DNA of 43,467 nt from Muribaculaceae bacterium (GTDB lineage: Bacteria; Bacteroidota; Bacteroidia; Bacteroidales; Muribaculaceae), in assembly GCA_009775265.1 (NCBI GenBank), contig VSPG01000017.1, forward strand, positions 1 to 43,467, written 5' to 3'. Position numbers and translations under genes: made by a program. Each line of letters starts with the position of its first letter. The first letter of the stretch is position 1. Positions 7,980 to 17,451 of this stretch are shown in pieces. Under the pieces are notes generated by a model. It saw nothing but the letters and a program-made list of their open reading frames with translations, was not told the DNA's origin and did no database searches.

Positions 7980-9854
7980 ATGGAAATGCGAAAACTTAAA
8001 ATTCGCGACCTTACGCTCCGCGACGGTCAGCAATCACTCTTCGCAACGCGTCTGAGCCAGGCTGAAATAGACAAACTTCTGCCGCTTTACGAAAACGCAG
8101 GCTTCTACATCATGGAAGTGTGGGGAGGAGCAGTGCCCGACTCTGTAATGCGCTACCTCGACGAATCGCCATGGGATCGCCTGCGTGCGTGCTCCAAGGC
8201 CATGAAAGGCCGTTCGCTGCTGTCGGCGCTCTCGCGCGGCCGCAACCTGTTCGGCTACAAACCCTACCCCGACTATGTGCTTGAAGGTTTCTACAAAGAA
8301 GCGATAGCCAACGGCCTGAACGTGATGCGTATATTCGACGCGCTCAACGACATCGACAATGTAAAGGAAAGCATACGCCTCATCAACGAACTCGGAGGCA
8401 TAGCCGACGGCGCCGTGTGCTACACCGTCGACCCCAAGACCGACCCCGCATCGCTGCCTAAACCCGGATTCTTCGCACGCCTCATGGGCAAGAAACCAGA
8501 GGAGCCGGAAAAAATCTTCACAGACGAGTACTTCGTGGAGAAAGCAAAAGAAATGGAAGCCCTCGGCGCAAAAATCATCACGCTTAAGGACATGGCCGGC
8601 CTCGTAAACCCCATGCGCGCCGCATCCATAATATCCAAGCTCAAAGCAGCCCTCAAGGCCGACGTCGACTTCCACACCCACTGCACACCAGGCTACGGCC
8701 TCGCAGCCAGCATCATGGCCATAATCAACGGCGTCGACATCCTCGACACCAACATATGGTGGTTCGGAGGAGGCTCCGCGGCTCCAGCCATTGAACTCGT
8801 CTACCTTTTCGCAAATAAACTCGGCGTAGAGATAGACGTGAACATGGAAGCCGTAGGCGCCATCCGCAAGCAGCTGCTGGAAGCACGCCATTCGCTCGCG
8901 GCATTCGACCTCAACAAAGACAAGATGCCACGCGAGTTCGACCCGCTCACCGACACACTTCCCGCAGAAGTCGAAAAACAAATCGATCTCGCAGTGGCTG
9001 CGGCCAAGGCCGGCGACGAGGAAGCATTGCTCGCAGCTTGCCACGCCGTAGAGCAATATTTCGGCTTCCCCAAGCCCAACGAACTCGTCAAGGAAGCGGA
9101 AGTGCCCGGCGGCATGTACTCCAACATGGTTGCCCAGCTCAAAGCCCTCAAAGCCGACGACCTTCTCGACGACGCCATGCGCCTCATACCCATGGTACGC
9201 CGCGACGCCGGACTCGTGCCCCTTGTCACGCCCACCAGCCAGATTGTAGGTTCGCAGGCCGTCATGGTAGCCATTGACCGCCGCAGCGGAAAGCCTGACT
9301 ACACCACAAAGAGCAACGAATTCATATCGCTCGTGAAAGGTGAATACGGCCACACCCCCGTCCCTGTCGACCCTGCGTTCCGCGAACGCATCACCGGCTC
9401 ACCCGTAGAAAAACCCTACGACGTAAGCTCATACAAACGACCCGACAACCCCACGCTCGACGACATGGGAGGCGTCAAACTCGCCCAAAACCGCGAGGAA
9501 GAACTCCTGCTCGAACTGCTCCCCAACGTGGCCAAGCCCTACCTCACAAAGCGCCGCGCCGAAGCCTATCAGGCCAAAGCAGAAGCAGCCAAAGCCGCCG
9601 AGGCTACCGTCGAGGAGGAACCGCAGGAACCCGTCACCGGTCCCGTCATCTCCGCGCCTATGGGCGGACGTATAATCGACGTCCACGTAAAACCTGGCGA
9701 CAAAGTGGAGAAGAACACCGTAATCCTCGTCTACGAAGCCATGAAGATGGAAAACGACGTCACTGCCGACCGCTCGGCCACCGTCAAACGCATATTCGTA
9801 AAACCCGGCGACGTAGTAGGCACCGACGCCCTGCTCGTCGAATTCGAGGGCTGA
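7980..9854 (+). CDS. Biotin-dependent carboxyltransferase (oxaloacetate decarboxylase alpha / pyruvate carboxylase subunit B type)
   Basis: The 624-residue protein has three parts. An HMG-CoA-lyase-like TIM barrel (about 5-280) carries the RDGQQS loop at residues 14-19 and the metal-binding H232-T-H234. A conserved carboxylase domain (about 300-480) follows. After an Ala/Glu-rich linker (about 525-550) comes a C-terminal biotinyl domain with the biotin lysine Lys589 in YEAMKMEN. This architecture transfers CO2 between oxaloacetate or pyruvate and biotin, either in the sodium-pumping oxaloacetate decarboxylase or as the B subunit of pyruvate carboxylase. No beta, gamma or biotin-carboxylase genes adjoin it, so the partner is encoded elsewhere. 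A strong terminator follows. Confidence 0.9.
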   Translation: MEMRKLKIRDLTLRDGQQSLFATRLSQAEIDKLLPLYENAGFYIMEVWGGAVPDSVMRYLDESPWDRLRACSKAMKGRSLLSALSRGRNLFGYKPYPDYVLEGFYKEAIANGLNVMRIFDALNDIDNVKESIRLINELGGIADGAVCYTVDPKTDPASLPKPGFFARLMGKKPEEPEKIFTDEYFVEKAKEMEALGAKIITLKDMAGLVNPMRAASIISKLKAALKADVDFHTHCTPGYGLAASIMAIINGVDILDTNIWWFGGGSAAPAIELVYLFANKLGVEIDVNMEAVGAIRKQLLEARHSLAAFDLNKDKMPREFDPLTDTLPAEVEKQIDLAVAAAKAGDEEALLAACHAVEQYFGFPKPNELVKEAEVPGGMYSNMVAQLKALKADDLLDDAMRLIPMVRRDAGLVPLVTPTSQIVGSQAVMVAIDRRSGKPDYTTKSNEFISLVKGEYGHTPVPVDPAFRERITGSPVEKPYDVSSYKRPDNPTLDDMGGVKLAQNREEELLLELLPNVAKPYLTKRRAEAYQAKAEAAKAAEATVEEEPQEPVTGPVISAPMGGRIIDVHVKPGDKVEKNTVILVYEAMKMENDVTADRSATVKRIFVKPGDVVGTDALLVEFEG

Positions 9855-9877
9855 TTACATAACTGACACACACTACG

Positions 9878-9917
9878 CTGCACCCCGGAGGATTTCCTCC
9901 GGGGTGCAGTATTTTTT
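9878..9917 (+). terminator. Rho-independent terminator
   Basis: A 14-15-bp stem (9878-9892 with 9895-9909, CTGCACCCCGGAGG arm) is followed by a T-rich run, 24 bases past the carboxyltransferase stop. Confidence 0.9.
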
Positions 9918-9991
9918 AAGTTATCAATATCGATTCAAAGGGCAATAAAAGAGGAGGACTGACAGACACAAGGCTTCTTATCCGTAAAGTC

Positions 9992-10933
9992 TTATCTTCT
10001 GTAACGGCGTCCGAGCCGGTCGCTCAGCCATAGGCCGAGCAGAATAAGGGCGCAACCTGTATAGCCCACTATTGACACGCGCTCGTGGAGCCAAAGGGCG
10101 GAGACCACAAGGGTGACGATGCTCTGAAGATAAATATAGTTGTTGCTCTTGACAGCACCGAGACTCTTGACGCTACGCGCCCACATGATGTAGCCCACCA
10201 CAGATGCGCCCACGGCAAGGAAAAGCAGGTTGCCAAGCACCGTTCCGTTGGCGAGAATGGCGTCGAGCGAAGTCATTTCCGACTCAAAGAGCATGAAAGG
10301 AAGCGCTGTGACGATGCCCCAGAAGAACGTCTTGCGGGTAATGAACCACGCGTCGTACACCACATTCAGCCGACGCAGCACCAACGAATATATGGCCCAG
10401 CCGAGCGCGGCACCCAGCGAAAGGAAATCGCCAAGCGGACGTATTTCAAGATTGAAACTGCTGTTGAATATTACACACGCCACTCCGAGAAATGCTACGA
10501 GCGAACCCGTCACAACGCCCCGGTTAGGCCTCTCGTCCTTATATAGGATGGCCACAAGCAGTACCACAATGAGGGGGGATGTAGACGTAAGCAGAGACAC
10601 ATTGCTCACAAGCGTATATTCCAACGCCGTGTTCTCGGCAATGAAATAGATGCTCCCGGCGCATAAGCCGCACACGGCAAAGAGCATTTCATCGCTCCAC
10701 GAATGGCTCATCAGGCGCTTGTGGCAAAAACACAGCACCAACACATAAGCTATGATGAAGCGGTACACGTACACCTCCACAGGGTGCATCCCGTTGTCAA
10801 GCAGCACTTTCGTAGACACAAACGACACGCCCCACATCGCCACCGCCAACAAAGCTCCGAGATGTGCCAAAAGCATGGCATGGGTTGTTTTCACTTTTGA
10901 CGCTGAACGGGTCGACGGGCTTTCAGGTAGCAT
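9992..10933 (-). CDS. EamA-family (DMT superfamily) transporter
   Basis: The 313-residue membrane protein has about ten hydrophobic segments arranged as two EamA repeats. The first begins LGALLAVAMWGVSFVSTKVLL, and the second begins around LGAALGWAIYSLVLRR. DMT carriers export metabolites such as amino acids or sugars across the inner membrane; the substrate cannot be told from sequence. The start at 10933 gives a 19-residue cytoplasmic tail and lies about 30 bases below a -7 element (10963-10970); Met20 is an alternative. It is monocistronic and diverges from the OmpA-like gene. Confidence 0.88.
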   Translation of the reverse strand: MLPESPSTRSASKVKTTHAMLLAHLGALLAVAMWGVSFVSTKVLLDNGMHPVEVYVYRFIIAYVLVLCFCHKRLMSHSWSDEMLFAVCGLCAGSIYFIAENTALEYTLVSNVSLLTSTSPLIVVLLVAILYKDERPNRGVVTGSLVAFLGVACVIFNSSFNLEIRPLGDFLSLGAALGWAIYSLVLRRLNVVYDAWFITRKTFFWGIVTALPFMLFESEMTSLDAILANGTVLGNLLFLAVGASVVGYIMWARSVKSLGAVKSNNYIYLQSIVTLVVSALWLHERVSIVGYTGCALILLGLWLSDRLGRRYRR

Positions 10934-10962
10934 AAAAATATAATTTTGCGATTATAATAACG

Positions 10963-10970
10963 CAAAATTA
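10963..10970 (-). promoter_or_regulatory. -7 element for the EamA transporter
   Basis: The minus strand reads TAATTTTG, 29 bases before the first ATG. Confidence 0.45.
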
Positions 10971-11015
10971 CTATAAAAAAACGGCTCTGTCAAAACTATT
11001 ACGAACTATTATTTG

Positions 11016-11023
11016 TAATTTTG
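11016..11023 (+). promoter_or_regulatory. -7 element for the OmpA-like gene
   Basis: TAATTTTG, 49 bases before the ATG at 11073. No clear -33 box. Confidence 0.45.
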
Positions 11024-11072
11024 TTAACGTAATGAGAGCATAAATCACATCATAACCAAAATACACACCGAC

Positions 11073-11777
11073 ATGAAACTTATCAAAATCGCAGTCATCG
11101 CCCTTCTCGGCACCACGATGCTCGTGGGCGAAACAGCATGTTCGTCAATGACCCAGACGGGCAAAGGCGCACTTATAGGCGGAGGCGGAGGCGCAGCTCT
11201 CGGAGCCGGACTCGGAGCCATCATAGGCGGAGGCAAAGGCGCCGGAATAGGCAGCGCCATAGGCGCCGCAGTAGGTGCCGGAGCAGGCGCCCTCATCGGA
11301 CGCAAGATGGACAAGCAGCAGAAAGAACTCGAGCAGCAGCTTGCCGACCAGGCCACCGTAGAGCAGACCACCGATCAAAACGGGCTACAGGCCATCAAAG
11401 TGACTTTCGACGGAGGCATACTCTTCCCCACCGGCAAGTACAGCCTCAACCCGCAGGCTCAGGCAGATCTCAGCCGCTTTGCCGTCAACCTCAACAACAA
11501 CCCCGGCACCAACGTGCAAATCTACGGATTCACCGACAACACCGGCAGCTATGCCGTGAACGAGCGCCTGAGCAACCAGCGAGCCGATGCCGTGCTATCC
11601 TATCTCGCCAACAGCGGAGTGAAACCCGCACGCCTCCATGCACAGGGCATTCCGATGGCCGACTACGTGGCAAGCAACGACACGCCCGCAGGCCGCGCAC
11701 AGAACCGCCGTGTGGAAATCTACATCACCGCATCACCCGAAATGGTGCAGCAGGCCGAAGCCGGCACTCTGCGCTAA
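11073..11777 (+). CDS. OmpA-family envelope protein with glycine zipper
   Basis: The 234-residue protein has an N-terminal signal peptide ending near ETACSS. A long Gly/Ala zipper region follows (about 30-75, repeated GxGxG and GAxxG), then a short Gln/Glu/Lys-rich coiled stretch, then an OmpA/MotB C-terminal domain. That domain (about 105-222) carries the peptidoglycan-binding signature GFTDNTGSYAVNERLSNQRADAV and NRRVEIYI. This layout matches YiaD-like proteins that tie the outer membrane to the cell wall. Cys23 would be the lipid site, but position -3 is Glu instead of the usual Leu/Val/Ile, so lipidation is uncertain. It is monocistronic, with a hairpin after the stop. Confidence 0.88.
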   Translation: MKLIKIAVIALLGTTMLVGETACSSMTQTGKGALIGGGGGAALGAGLGAIIGGGKGAGIGSAIGAAVGAGAGALIGRKMDKQQKELEQQLADQATVEQTTDQNGLQAIKVTFDGGILFPTGKYSLNPQAQADLSRFAVNLNNNPGTNVQIYGFTDNTGSYAVNERLSNQRADAVLSYLANSGVKPARLHAQGIPMADYVASNDTPAGRAQNRRVEIYITASPEMVQQAEAGTLR

Positions 11778-11798
11778 CCATCTTAATAGAATATACAG

Positions 11799-11840
11799 AA
11801 ATCCCCGAGGCGCTTCAAAACAGGAGAGCCTCGGGGATTT
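11799..11840. terminator. Hairpin terminator between the OmpA-like and TolC-like genes
   Basis: A perfect 13-bp stem (11799-11811 with 11828-11840) containing ATCCCCGAGGC. It lies between two convergent genes. Confidence 0.75.
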
Positions 11841-11886
11841 TCGCGTCGTCTTGCCGGTTGTGTCTTAGCGATTGTTTAACAAGCTC

Positions 11887-13188
11887 TTATTCGCCGCGGT
11901 TGTAAAAATCGACTATACGCGTGCGCAGCATGCTTTCGTAGCGTGCCTGCACGAGTTCGGCACGGGCGCGGAACCACGCACTTTTAGCCTGCTCGAACTC
12001 CGTGGCGTTGGCGCGTCCGTAGTTGTATTTCTCCTGCATAGCATCTAGAGCGGCACGCGACGAGCGCGCCGCCACTTCTCCGCTGGCGCATTTGCGGCGC
12101 GCGGCCACAGCCTGGCTGTGTGCCTGGCGTATGTTCTGATAAAGCTGCGAGCGGGCGTCGTCGAGCTGTAGTTCGGCCGTAATCTGCGAAGCTTTGGCGC
12201 GGCGCACACTGTTGCGTGTGCCGAAAGCATCGAACAGGGGCACACTGAGCGTGAATCCGAGACTCTTGCTGAAGTTGTCGCGCATCTGGCTGCCGAAACC
12301 TTCGCCCGGCACACCCGACACTTTATAGTAGTTCGTGCCAAGTCCGGCGTTGAACGAAAGCGTGGGCATGTAGCCGGTGCGGGACAAGGACACGTAACGC
12401 TCGGCAGCCTTCACGTTGAGAGCGGCCGCACGCACGCCGTGATTTGAGCCGAGAGCATTGGCATATACATCCTCCACGGCGGGCAGCGGCAATTCAGCAT
12501 CGTCCACAGGCAGGACATCGAAGCCCTCGGCATTCTCCAGCTGCAGCAGGCGAGTCATGGCCACAAGCGCCAGCATATGGTCGTTTTCGGCAGTTACGAG
12601 CGTGAGTTCGTCACGCGAAAGCTGCGCTTCGGCCTCAAGCACGTCGAGTTCGGCGATTTTGCCTGCGGCGAGCAGTTCGCGACGGCGGCCAAGCTCGGTC
12701 TCCGACAATTTCACCTGGTCGGAGGCCACATCGAGCATCTCCCGGCAGTAGAGCACCTGCAGATACTGCGAAATCACGTTGAGCGTCACATCGTCCTTGA
12801 CGGCCTCGTGCTGTTCAAGCATAGAGCGCAGGCCTGCCTTGGCATAGTCGAGACGGCGCACTCCGGCGAGTCCCTGAAAAACCGGCATGTTAAGCCCCAC
12901 GTTGACGCCGAAACTCTGCGTGTTGCGGTTGGCATACGTATTGTCGCCCGTCAGGCCGCGGCCAAAAGAAAAATTCTGCGAGGCACCGGCCGAGAGAGTC
13001 GGCAGGAAGCGGTCTTTTGCCTCCACCACGCCGTACTCGGCGGTCAGGCAGTCGACAGCGCTGCGGCGCACATTTATGTTGTGGGCATGCGCATAACTTA
13101 TGCAGCTGTCGAGACTCCATGCACCGCCCTGTGCAAAGGCAGGCACCGCCAGCGCCACGGCGGCAAAGGCTGTGATTATCGCTTTCAT
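11887..13188 (-). CDS. TolC-family outer-membrane efflux protein
   Basis: The 433-residue protein has a signal peptide (MKAIITAFAAVALAVPAFAQ) and the long helical repeats of the OEP family. Two homologous halves show the pattern ...AxAxLLPTLxAGxxxxxxFGR and ...LSxTGYMPTLSFNAGLG. It would form the trimeric outer-membrane channel for the export complex encoded upstream. It is the last gene of a five-gene minus-strand operon (ATPase, two permeases, adaptor, channel), only 3 bases after the adaptor stop. A shared hairpin follows. The cargo is unknown. Confidence 0.92.
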   Translation of the reverse strand: MKAIITAFAAVALAVPAFAQGGAWSLDSCISYAHAHNINVRRSAVDCLTAEYGVVEAKDRFLPTLSAGASQNFSFGRGLTGDNTYANRNTQSFGVNVGLNMPVFQGLAGVRRLDYAKAGLRSMLEQHEAVKDDVTLNVISQYLQVLYCREMLDVASDQVKLSETELGRRRELLAAGKIAELDVLEAEAQLSRDELTLVTAENDHMLALVAMTRLLQLENAEGFDVLPVDDAELPLPAVEDVYANALGSNHGVRAAALNVKAAERYVSLSRTGYMPTLSFNAGLGTNYYKVSGVPGEGFGSQMRDNFSKSLGFTLSVPLFDAFGTRNSVRRAKASQITAELQLDDARSQLYQNIRQAHSQAVAARRKCASGEVAARSSRAALDAMQEKYNYGRANATEFEQAKSAWFRARAELVQARYESMLRTRIVDFYNRGE

Positions 13189-13191
13189 GGC

Positions 13192-14289
13192 TTATTCGAT
13201 TATTTTGTCGCCACGCAGACGTGAGAGTGAGTCTATACCGCTTTCTACATGGAGGCTTATGCCGTCTCCAAGTCCTGTTTTCACGGGAGTCCTGCGCCAT
13301 TTCTGTACGGGCACGGTGTCGGTGAGACAATACACGAATGTGCTGTCGCCTGAATATTCAACCACGCTTTCCGGCACTGTGAGCACGTTGGTCACACTCC
13401 TGAGCGTGACAGTGGCATTGGCCGAATATCCGGCACGCAAGCCTTCCTCGGGCAGGTCGGAAAGCGCAGCCTTTATCTCGAACGTGTTGGCACCATTGGC
13501 GCTCGTGCCTTTGGGCGAGATATACTCTATCACAGCCGACGGATGCTCCTCGGGCATCGCTCCGATGGATATGGTCATCGGCATGCCCACAGCAAGCTGC
13601 CCTACCTCCGTTTCGTCCACATTTCCTTTGAAAATAAGGTTGTTCATGTCGGCCACGGTAGCGATAGTTGTTCCGTCGTTGAAGGTATTGCTGAGAATCA
13701 CCGAGCTGCCCACCTTTATCGGCACGTTGAGAACGAGACCCGAAATGGTGGAGCGCACCATCGTGTTGCTCTCCTTGGCGTTAAGTTCCGACACGCCTTC
13801 ACGCACAATGCGCACGGCATCGCGTGCACCGGCGAGTTCTTTGACCGCACGCTCGTAGGTGGCCTCGGAAGTCTCGAATTCCTCGCGGGCTATCACTTTT
13901 TTCTCAAACAGCATTTTGCTGCGCTCATACTTGGCCTTGGCATCGTCAAGAGCTATCTGGGCCACATCCACGCGGTTCTGCGCCGACGAAAGCTGCGAGG
14001 CTTCGGGTATGACCTTGATTCGCGCAATCACGTCGCCCTCTTTCACAAGGTCGCCGGCCTCGACAAGCACCTCTGAGATAATACCTGAAATCTGAGGCTT
14101 GATTTCAATTTCGTCGCGCGGCTCGATAGTGCCAGTAAGCACGGTGCTGCGCACTATGTCGCCACGCGATGGCGACACCACGGAGTAGCGCTCTTCCTTA
14201 GGGCGCGAATTCATGTAAAGATAGACAAATGTGCCGACGAAGATCACGCCTACCATTGTCCAAAGCAGAATGCGAAAGAATTTTTTCAT
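13192..14289 (-). CDS. Periplasmic adaptor (membrane fusion) protein, MacA/HlyD type
   Basis: The 365-residue protein starts with one membrane anchor (ILLWTMVGVIFVGTFVYLYM). A barrel-sandwich (lipoyl-like) half follows (ISGIISEVLVEAGDLVKEGDVIARI, about 65-95), then a coiled-coil hairpin (about 100-165), then a beta-barrel domain. The C-terminal part carries VPESVVEYSGDSTFVY. It links the inner-membrane ABC permeases to the TolC-like channel. Its gene sits between the permease and channel genes with 3- and 15-base gaps, so it is co-transcribed. Confidence 0.92.
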   Translation of the reverse strand: MKKFFRILLWTMVGVIFVGTFVYLYMNSRPKEERYSVVSPSRGDIVRSTVLTGTIEPRDEIEIKPQISGIISEVLVEAGDLVKEGDVIARIKVIPEASQLSSAQNRVDVAQIALDDAKAKYERSKMLFEKKVIAREEFETSEATYERAVKELAGARDAVRIVREGVSELNAKESNTMVRSTISGLVLNVPIKVGSSVILSNTFNDGTTIATVADMNNLIFKGNVDETEVGQLAVGMPMTISIGAMPEEHPSAVIEYISPKGTSANGANTFEIKAALSDLPEEGLRAGYSANATVTLRSVTNVLTVPESVVEYSGDSTFVYCLTDTVPVQKWRRTPVKTGLGDGISLHVESGIDSLSRLRGDKIIE

Positions 14290-14304
14290 TATATATCTGA
14301 TTTT

Positions 14305-15558
14305 TTATTTTTCTCTCATGGCTTCCACGGGCTTGATGCGCATGGCTTTCAGTGACGGGATAAGTCCCGCAGCCGTGCCAAGCACGAGGAAAAGGACGAG
14401 AATCACCACGGCCGCCGTGAAACTCAACTGGAAACCGGCAGCGGACAAGCCGGGTTCGGAAGTAATCATATCCGCCACATAAAGCACCACGGCCGCAAAT
14501 GTAATGCCTGCGGTACCCGCCACCACGGTAAGCACGGAACTCTCCGAAAGAATCTGCACTATGACGTCGCGCGGCTTGGCGCCGATGGCGCGGCGTATGC
14601 CTATTTCGCGTGTGCGTTCGCGCACTATTATCCACATGATGTTGCCCACGCCTATGATGCCCGCCATAAGCGTGCCGGCGCCGACGAACAATGCAAGCAG
14701 GTCGATACCCGTGAACATATTGCCCACCATCTCGAACATCTCGCTTACGTCCATCACCCAAAAGGCTTTCTCGTCGTCGGGATGAATGGGGTGCGCGGAG
14801 CATACCGCCCTACGCAGGTCGGGCACTACGTCTTTAGGCTTATACCCGTCCTTGGCCGTGAATATCAGGAAATCCACTTTGTTGCCGGTGTTATAGGCAA
14901 GCTGCATCGTGCTCAACGGAATGAACGCGGAATCGTCTACGCGGCCGTTTATGCTTGCATCTGCCTTTTGGCCGGCCACACCCACACAAAGGCAGTACAT
15001 GCCGTTGACATTCACGAATTTGCCTATGGCCGCCGACGGGTCGGAGCCGAACAGTTCGTCGCTCACGTTTTTTCCTATCATTACGTTTTTCGCCTTCCGG
15101 CGGTCGTCGCTCTCGTTGAGCACACGGCCTGCATACAGTTTCACTTCCTGAATGCGCCAATAGTCGGATGTGACGCCGTTCACGTTGCCCGACGTATATT
15201 TGCTGCCATAGGCTATATTGCCATAACGCCCTATTATAGGAGATTTGAGGTCGATGGCACGCGACATTCTGCACGTACGCTCCACATCGTCGGTAGTCAT
15301 GCTCCAGTACATGCCTTTGTTGAAGCCTTTGTACGATATTGAAGTCTGGTCAGGAATCACAGCAGCCATATTCGTGGCGAACCCTTCGAAATTACGGGTC
15401 ATAGTGCCGGCCAGGCCCACGGCTCCTCCGTGGAGCATGGCAAGCATGGCCGTGCCCCAGAATATGCCGAATGCGGTAAGGAACGTGCGCGTCTTGTTTC
15501 GCGACAGGGTGGCGCCTATCTCGCGCCAGTTGTCAAGGTCGAAAATTGCAAGTTTCAT
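14305..15558 (-). CDS. ABC transporter permease, MacB/FtsX type (second)
   Basis: The 417-residue protein has an N-terminal transmembrane helix (TFLTAFGIFWGTAMLAMLHGG), a large periplasmic MacB_PCD domain (about 45-270) and a C-terminal FtsX domain with three membrane helices. The conserved cytoplasmic loop RERTREIGIRRAIGAKPRDV is present. It should pair with the upstream paralogue as a heterodimer, driven by the ATPase at 16774. Only 2 bases separate it from the first permease gene. Confidence 0.93.
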   Translation of the reverse strand: MKLAIFDLDNWREIGATLSRNKTRTFLTAFGIFWGTAMLAMLHGGAVGLAGTMTRNFEGFATNMAAVIPDQTSISYKGFNKGMYWSMTTDDVERTCRMSRAIDLKSPIIGRYGNIAYGSKYTSGNVNGVTSDYWRIQEVKLYAGRVLNESDDRRKAKNVMIGKNVSDELFGSDPSAAIGKFVNVNGMYCLCVGVAGQKADASINGRVDDSAFIPLSTMQLAYNTGNKVDFLIFTAKDGYKPKDVVPDLRRAVCSAHPIHPDDEKAFWVMDVSEMFEMVGNMFTGIDLLALFVGAGTLMAGIIGVGNIMWIIVRERTREIGIRRAIGAKPRDVIVQILSESSVLTVVAGTAGITFAAVVLYVADMITSEPGLSAAGFQLSFTAAVVILVLFLVLGTAAGLIPSLKAMRIKPVEAMREK

Positions 15559-15560
15559 GG

Positions 15561-16781
15561 CTATTCGTCGCGGAGAGCTTCTACGGGTTTGACTTTAGTT
15601 GCCTTTATGGCCGGAAACAGACCGGCCAGCGCGCCTACCACAATAAGCACAACCGTCACTTCCACGGCTATGTTTATGTCGACCCGCGGGTTATAGAGGA
15701 AATCGCTCTGTCCGATGAGTTTGTCGATAACTTCCGTGACGAGTATCCCCAGAAAAACGCCGACATAGCCGAATATAGCGGTGATGGCCACGCTCTCTGC
15801 GAGCACCTGTATCAGGATGCTGCGGGGCTTTGCACCGATGGCGCGGCGCACGCCTATTTCATGGATGCGCTCGCGCACGCTCACAAACATAATGTTGCTG
15901 ACACCCACAATTCCTGAAAGCATAGTCAGCAGTCCGATCACCCACACCACCATTTGCAATATGTCGATGCTTTTTTTCTGCTGTAGATAGTTTTCGAAAC
16001 GGTTCCAGATGTGCACGGCACCATTGTCATCGGATGCAAACTCATGGCGTCTGGATAGCACTCCGCGCACGGCCGCCTCGGCCTCTTCGGCATCGGAGAT
16101 GTCGTGCACGTCGGCGAGACGCACGTTCATGGTGTTTATTCGACCGCTGTTGCCTGTAAGCATCATGGCCGTAGTAAACGGTACATAGGACGTCCGGCTC
16201 CGTGCGCTGGAATACACTCCGGCCACGGCCCACGACAGTCCCATGCAGTCGACACGCCTGCCCACCGCAGAATCGGCCGCACCGAACAGCAGGCGCGCGT
16301 TGTCTTCGTTTATCACCACCACTTTCCGGCGTTCGGACAAGTCGCGCTCATTGATGAAGCGTCCGTGCACCATCTCCACATGATCGGCTATCTGCATGCC
16401 GGGATAGACTCCGTTTATGCCCCCTGTCACATATTCGCGCATAGTTGCCAGTTTGGCAGAATCAATTCTCACACTGCCCATGGCTTCAGCCACAGTGCGG
16501 CCTCCGAGACGGGTCACAGGGTCGATGTCGCTTTCCTCAAGACTCACGCGGCGGCCTTCCTTATATCCTTTGTGGGCTTTACCGGTATACCCTCCCCACA
16601 CACTGACGTAGCTCGCCTGCTCCATGCTGTTGTTGCGCTGCGCTGAATTGTATAGCCCGCGGCTCATGCCGAGCAGCACGATAAGCATGAAAATGCCCCA
16701 TGCCACGGCAAGGCCTGTCAGAGCCGTGCGCAGCTTGTTATGGCCGAGTGTCTGAAGTATTTCGCGGAAAAGGTCAAGCAT
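15561..16781 (-). CDS. ABC transporter permease, MacB/FtsX type (first)
   Basis: The 406-residue protein has the same layout as its downstream neighbour: one N-terminal helix (ALTGLAVAWGIFMLIVLLGM), a MacB_PCD periplasmic domain and a C-terminal FtsX domain with the loop RERIHEIGVRRAIGAKPRSI. Bacteroidota often carry such tandem permeases in place of the fused MacB protein. The start overlaps the ATPase gene by 8 bases, which argues for tight co-translation. The substrate is unknown; MacAB-like systems export macrolides, peptides or lipoprotein-like cargo. Confidence 0.93.
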   Translation of the reverse strand: MLDLFREILQTLGHNKLRTALTGLAVAWGIFMLIVLLGMSRGLYNSAQRNNSMEQASYVSVWGGYTGKAHKGYKEGRRVSLEESDIDPVTRLGGRTVAEAMGSVRIDSAKLATMREYVTGGINGVYPGMQIADHVEMVHGRFINERDLSERRKVVVINEDNARLLFGAADSAVGRRVDCMGLSWAVAGVYSSARSRTSYVPFTTAMMLTGNSGRINTMNVRLADVHDISDAEEAEAAVRGVLSRRHEFASDDNGAVHIWNRFENYLQQKKSIDILQMVVWVIGLLTMLSGIVGVSNIMFVSVRERIHEIGVRRAIGAKPRSILIQVLAESVAITAIFGYVGVFLGILVTEVIDKLIGQSDFLYNPRVDINIAVEVTVVLIVVGALAGLFPAIKATKVKPVEALRDE

Positions 16782-17451
16782 TTTCGTCGCCGTTTTCTAT
16801 GCGTCCGTCGGAAATTCTTATCACACGGTTTGTCTGGTCGCCCACCTTAGGGTCGTGTGTGACAATGACTATTGTCATGCCTTCATCGTTAAGGTCGCGG
16901 AACACCCGCATCACCTCTCGCGAAGTATGCGAGTCGAGAGCGCCGGTAGGCTCGTCGGCGAGTATTATCGACGGTTGTGTGATGAGCGCACGCGCAATGG
17001 CCACACGCTGCTTCTGTCCGCCGGAAAGTTCGCCGGGCAAGTGGTGGGCACGATCGGCAAGTCCCATGCGCTCGAGCTGCTCCATGGCCATGGCATTGCG
17101 CTTGCGGCGGCCGATGCCGCGGTAGAAAAGCGGGAGAGCCACGTTTTCAAGAGCATTCTTGTAACCTATAAGGTTGAAACTCTGAAAAACGAAACCGATA
17201 AGGCGGTTTCGCAGCTCGGCAGCGCGGTTTTCGCTCAAATCGCGTATAAGAGTACCGTCCAGCACATATTCGCCGCTGTCATATGTGTCAAGTATACCCA
17301 ATATATTGAGCAACGTGGACTTTCCCGAACCTGAAGCTCCCATGATGGAGCACAATTCACCTTTTTCTATACCCAGGTTTATATCCTTCAGCACATGCAG
17401 CGGCACTGCGCCGGGATAAGTTTTATTTATATCTGTGAGTTGGATTATCAT
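16774..17451 (-). CDS. ABC transporter ATP-binding protein, MacB/LolD type
   Basis: The 225-residue ATPase has a Walker A GASGSGKST at residues 38-46, the signature LSGGQKQRVAIARAL near 139-153 and a Walker B ILADEPTGALDS near 160-172. These are typical of the LolD/MacB subgroup. The open frame extends to 17517, but MIIQLTDINKTYPG at 17451 is the natural start. It is the first gene of the export operon. No clear TAnnTTTG promoter was found in 17452-17538, so the promoter may be of another class or regulated. Confidence 0.95.
   Translation of the reverse strand: MIIQLTDINKTYPGAVPLHVLKDINLGIEKGELCSIMGASGSGKSTLLNILGILDTYDSGEYVLDGTLIRDLSENRAAELRNRLIGFVFQSFNLIGYKNALENVALPLFYRGIGRRKRNAMAMEQLERMGLADRAHHLPGELSGGQKQRVAIARALITQPSIILADEPTGALDSHTSREVMRVFRDLNDEGMTIVIVTHDPKVGDQTNRVIRISDGRIENGDENA

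Noticed and set aside
8034..9353. Long minus-strand frame of 439 codons opposite the carboxyltransferase gene
   Set aside because: It is the antisense shadow of a GC-rich gene with clear motifs; its protein is rich in Cys, His and Val with no recognisable domain.
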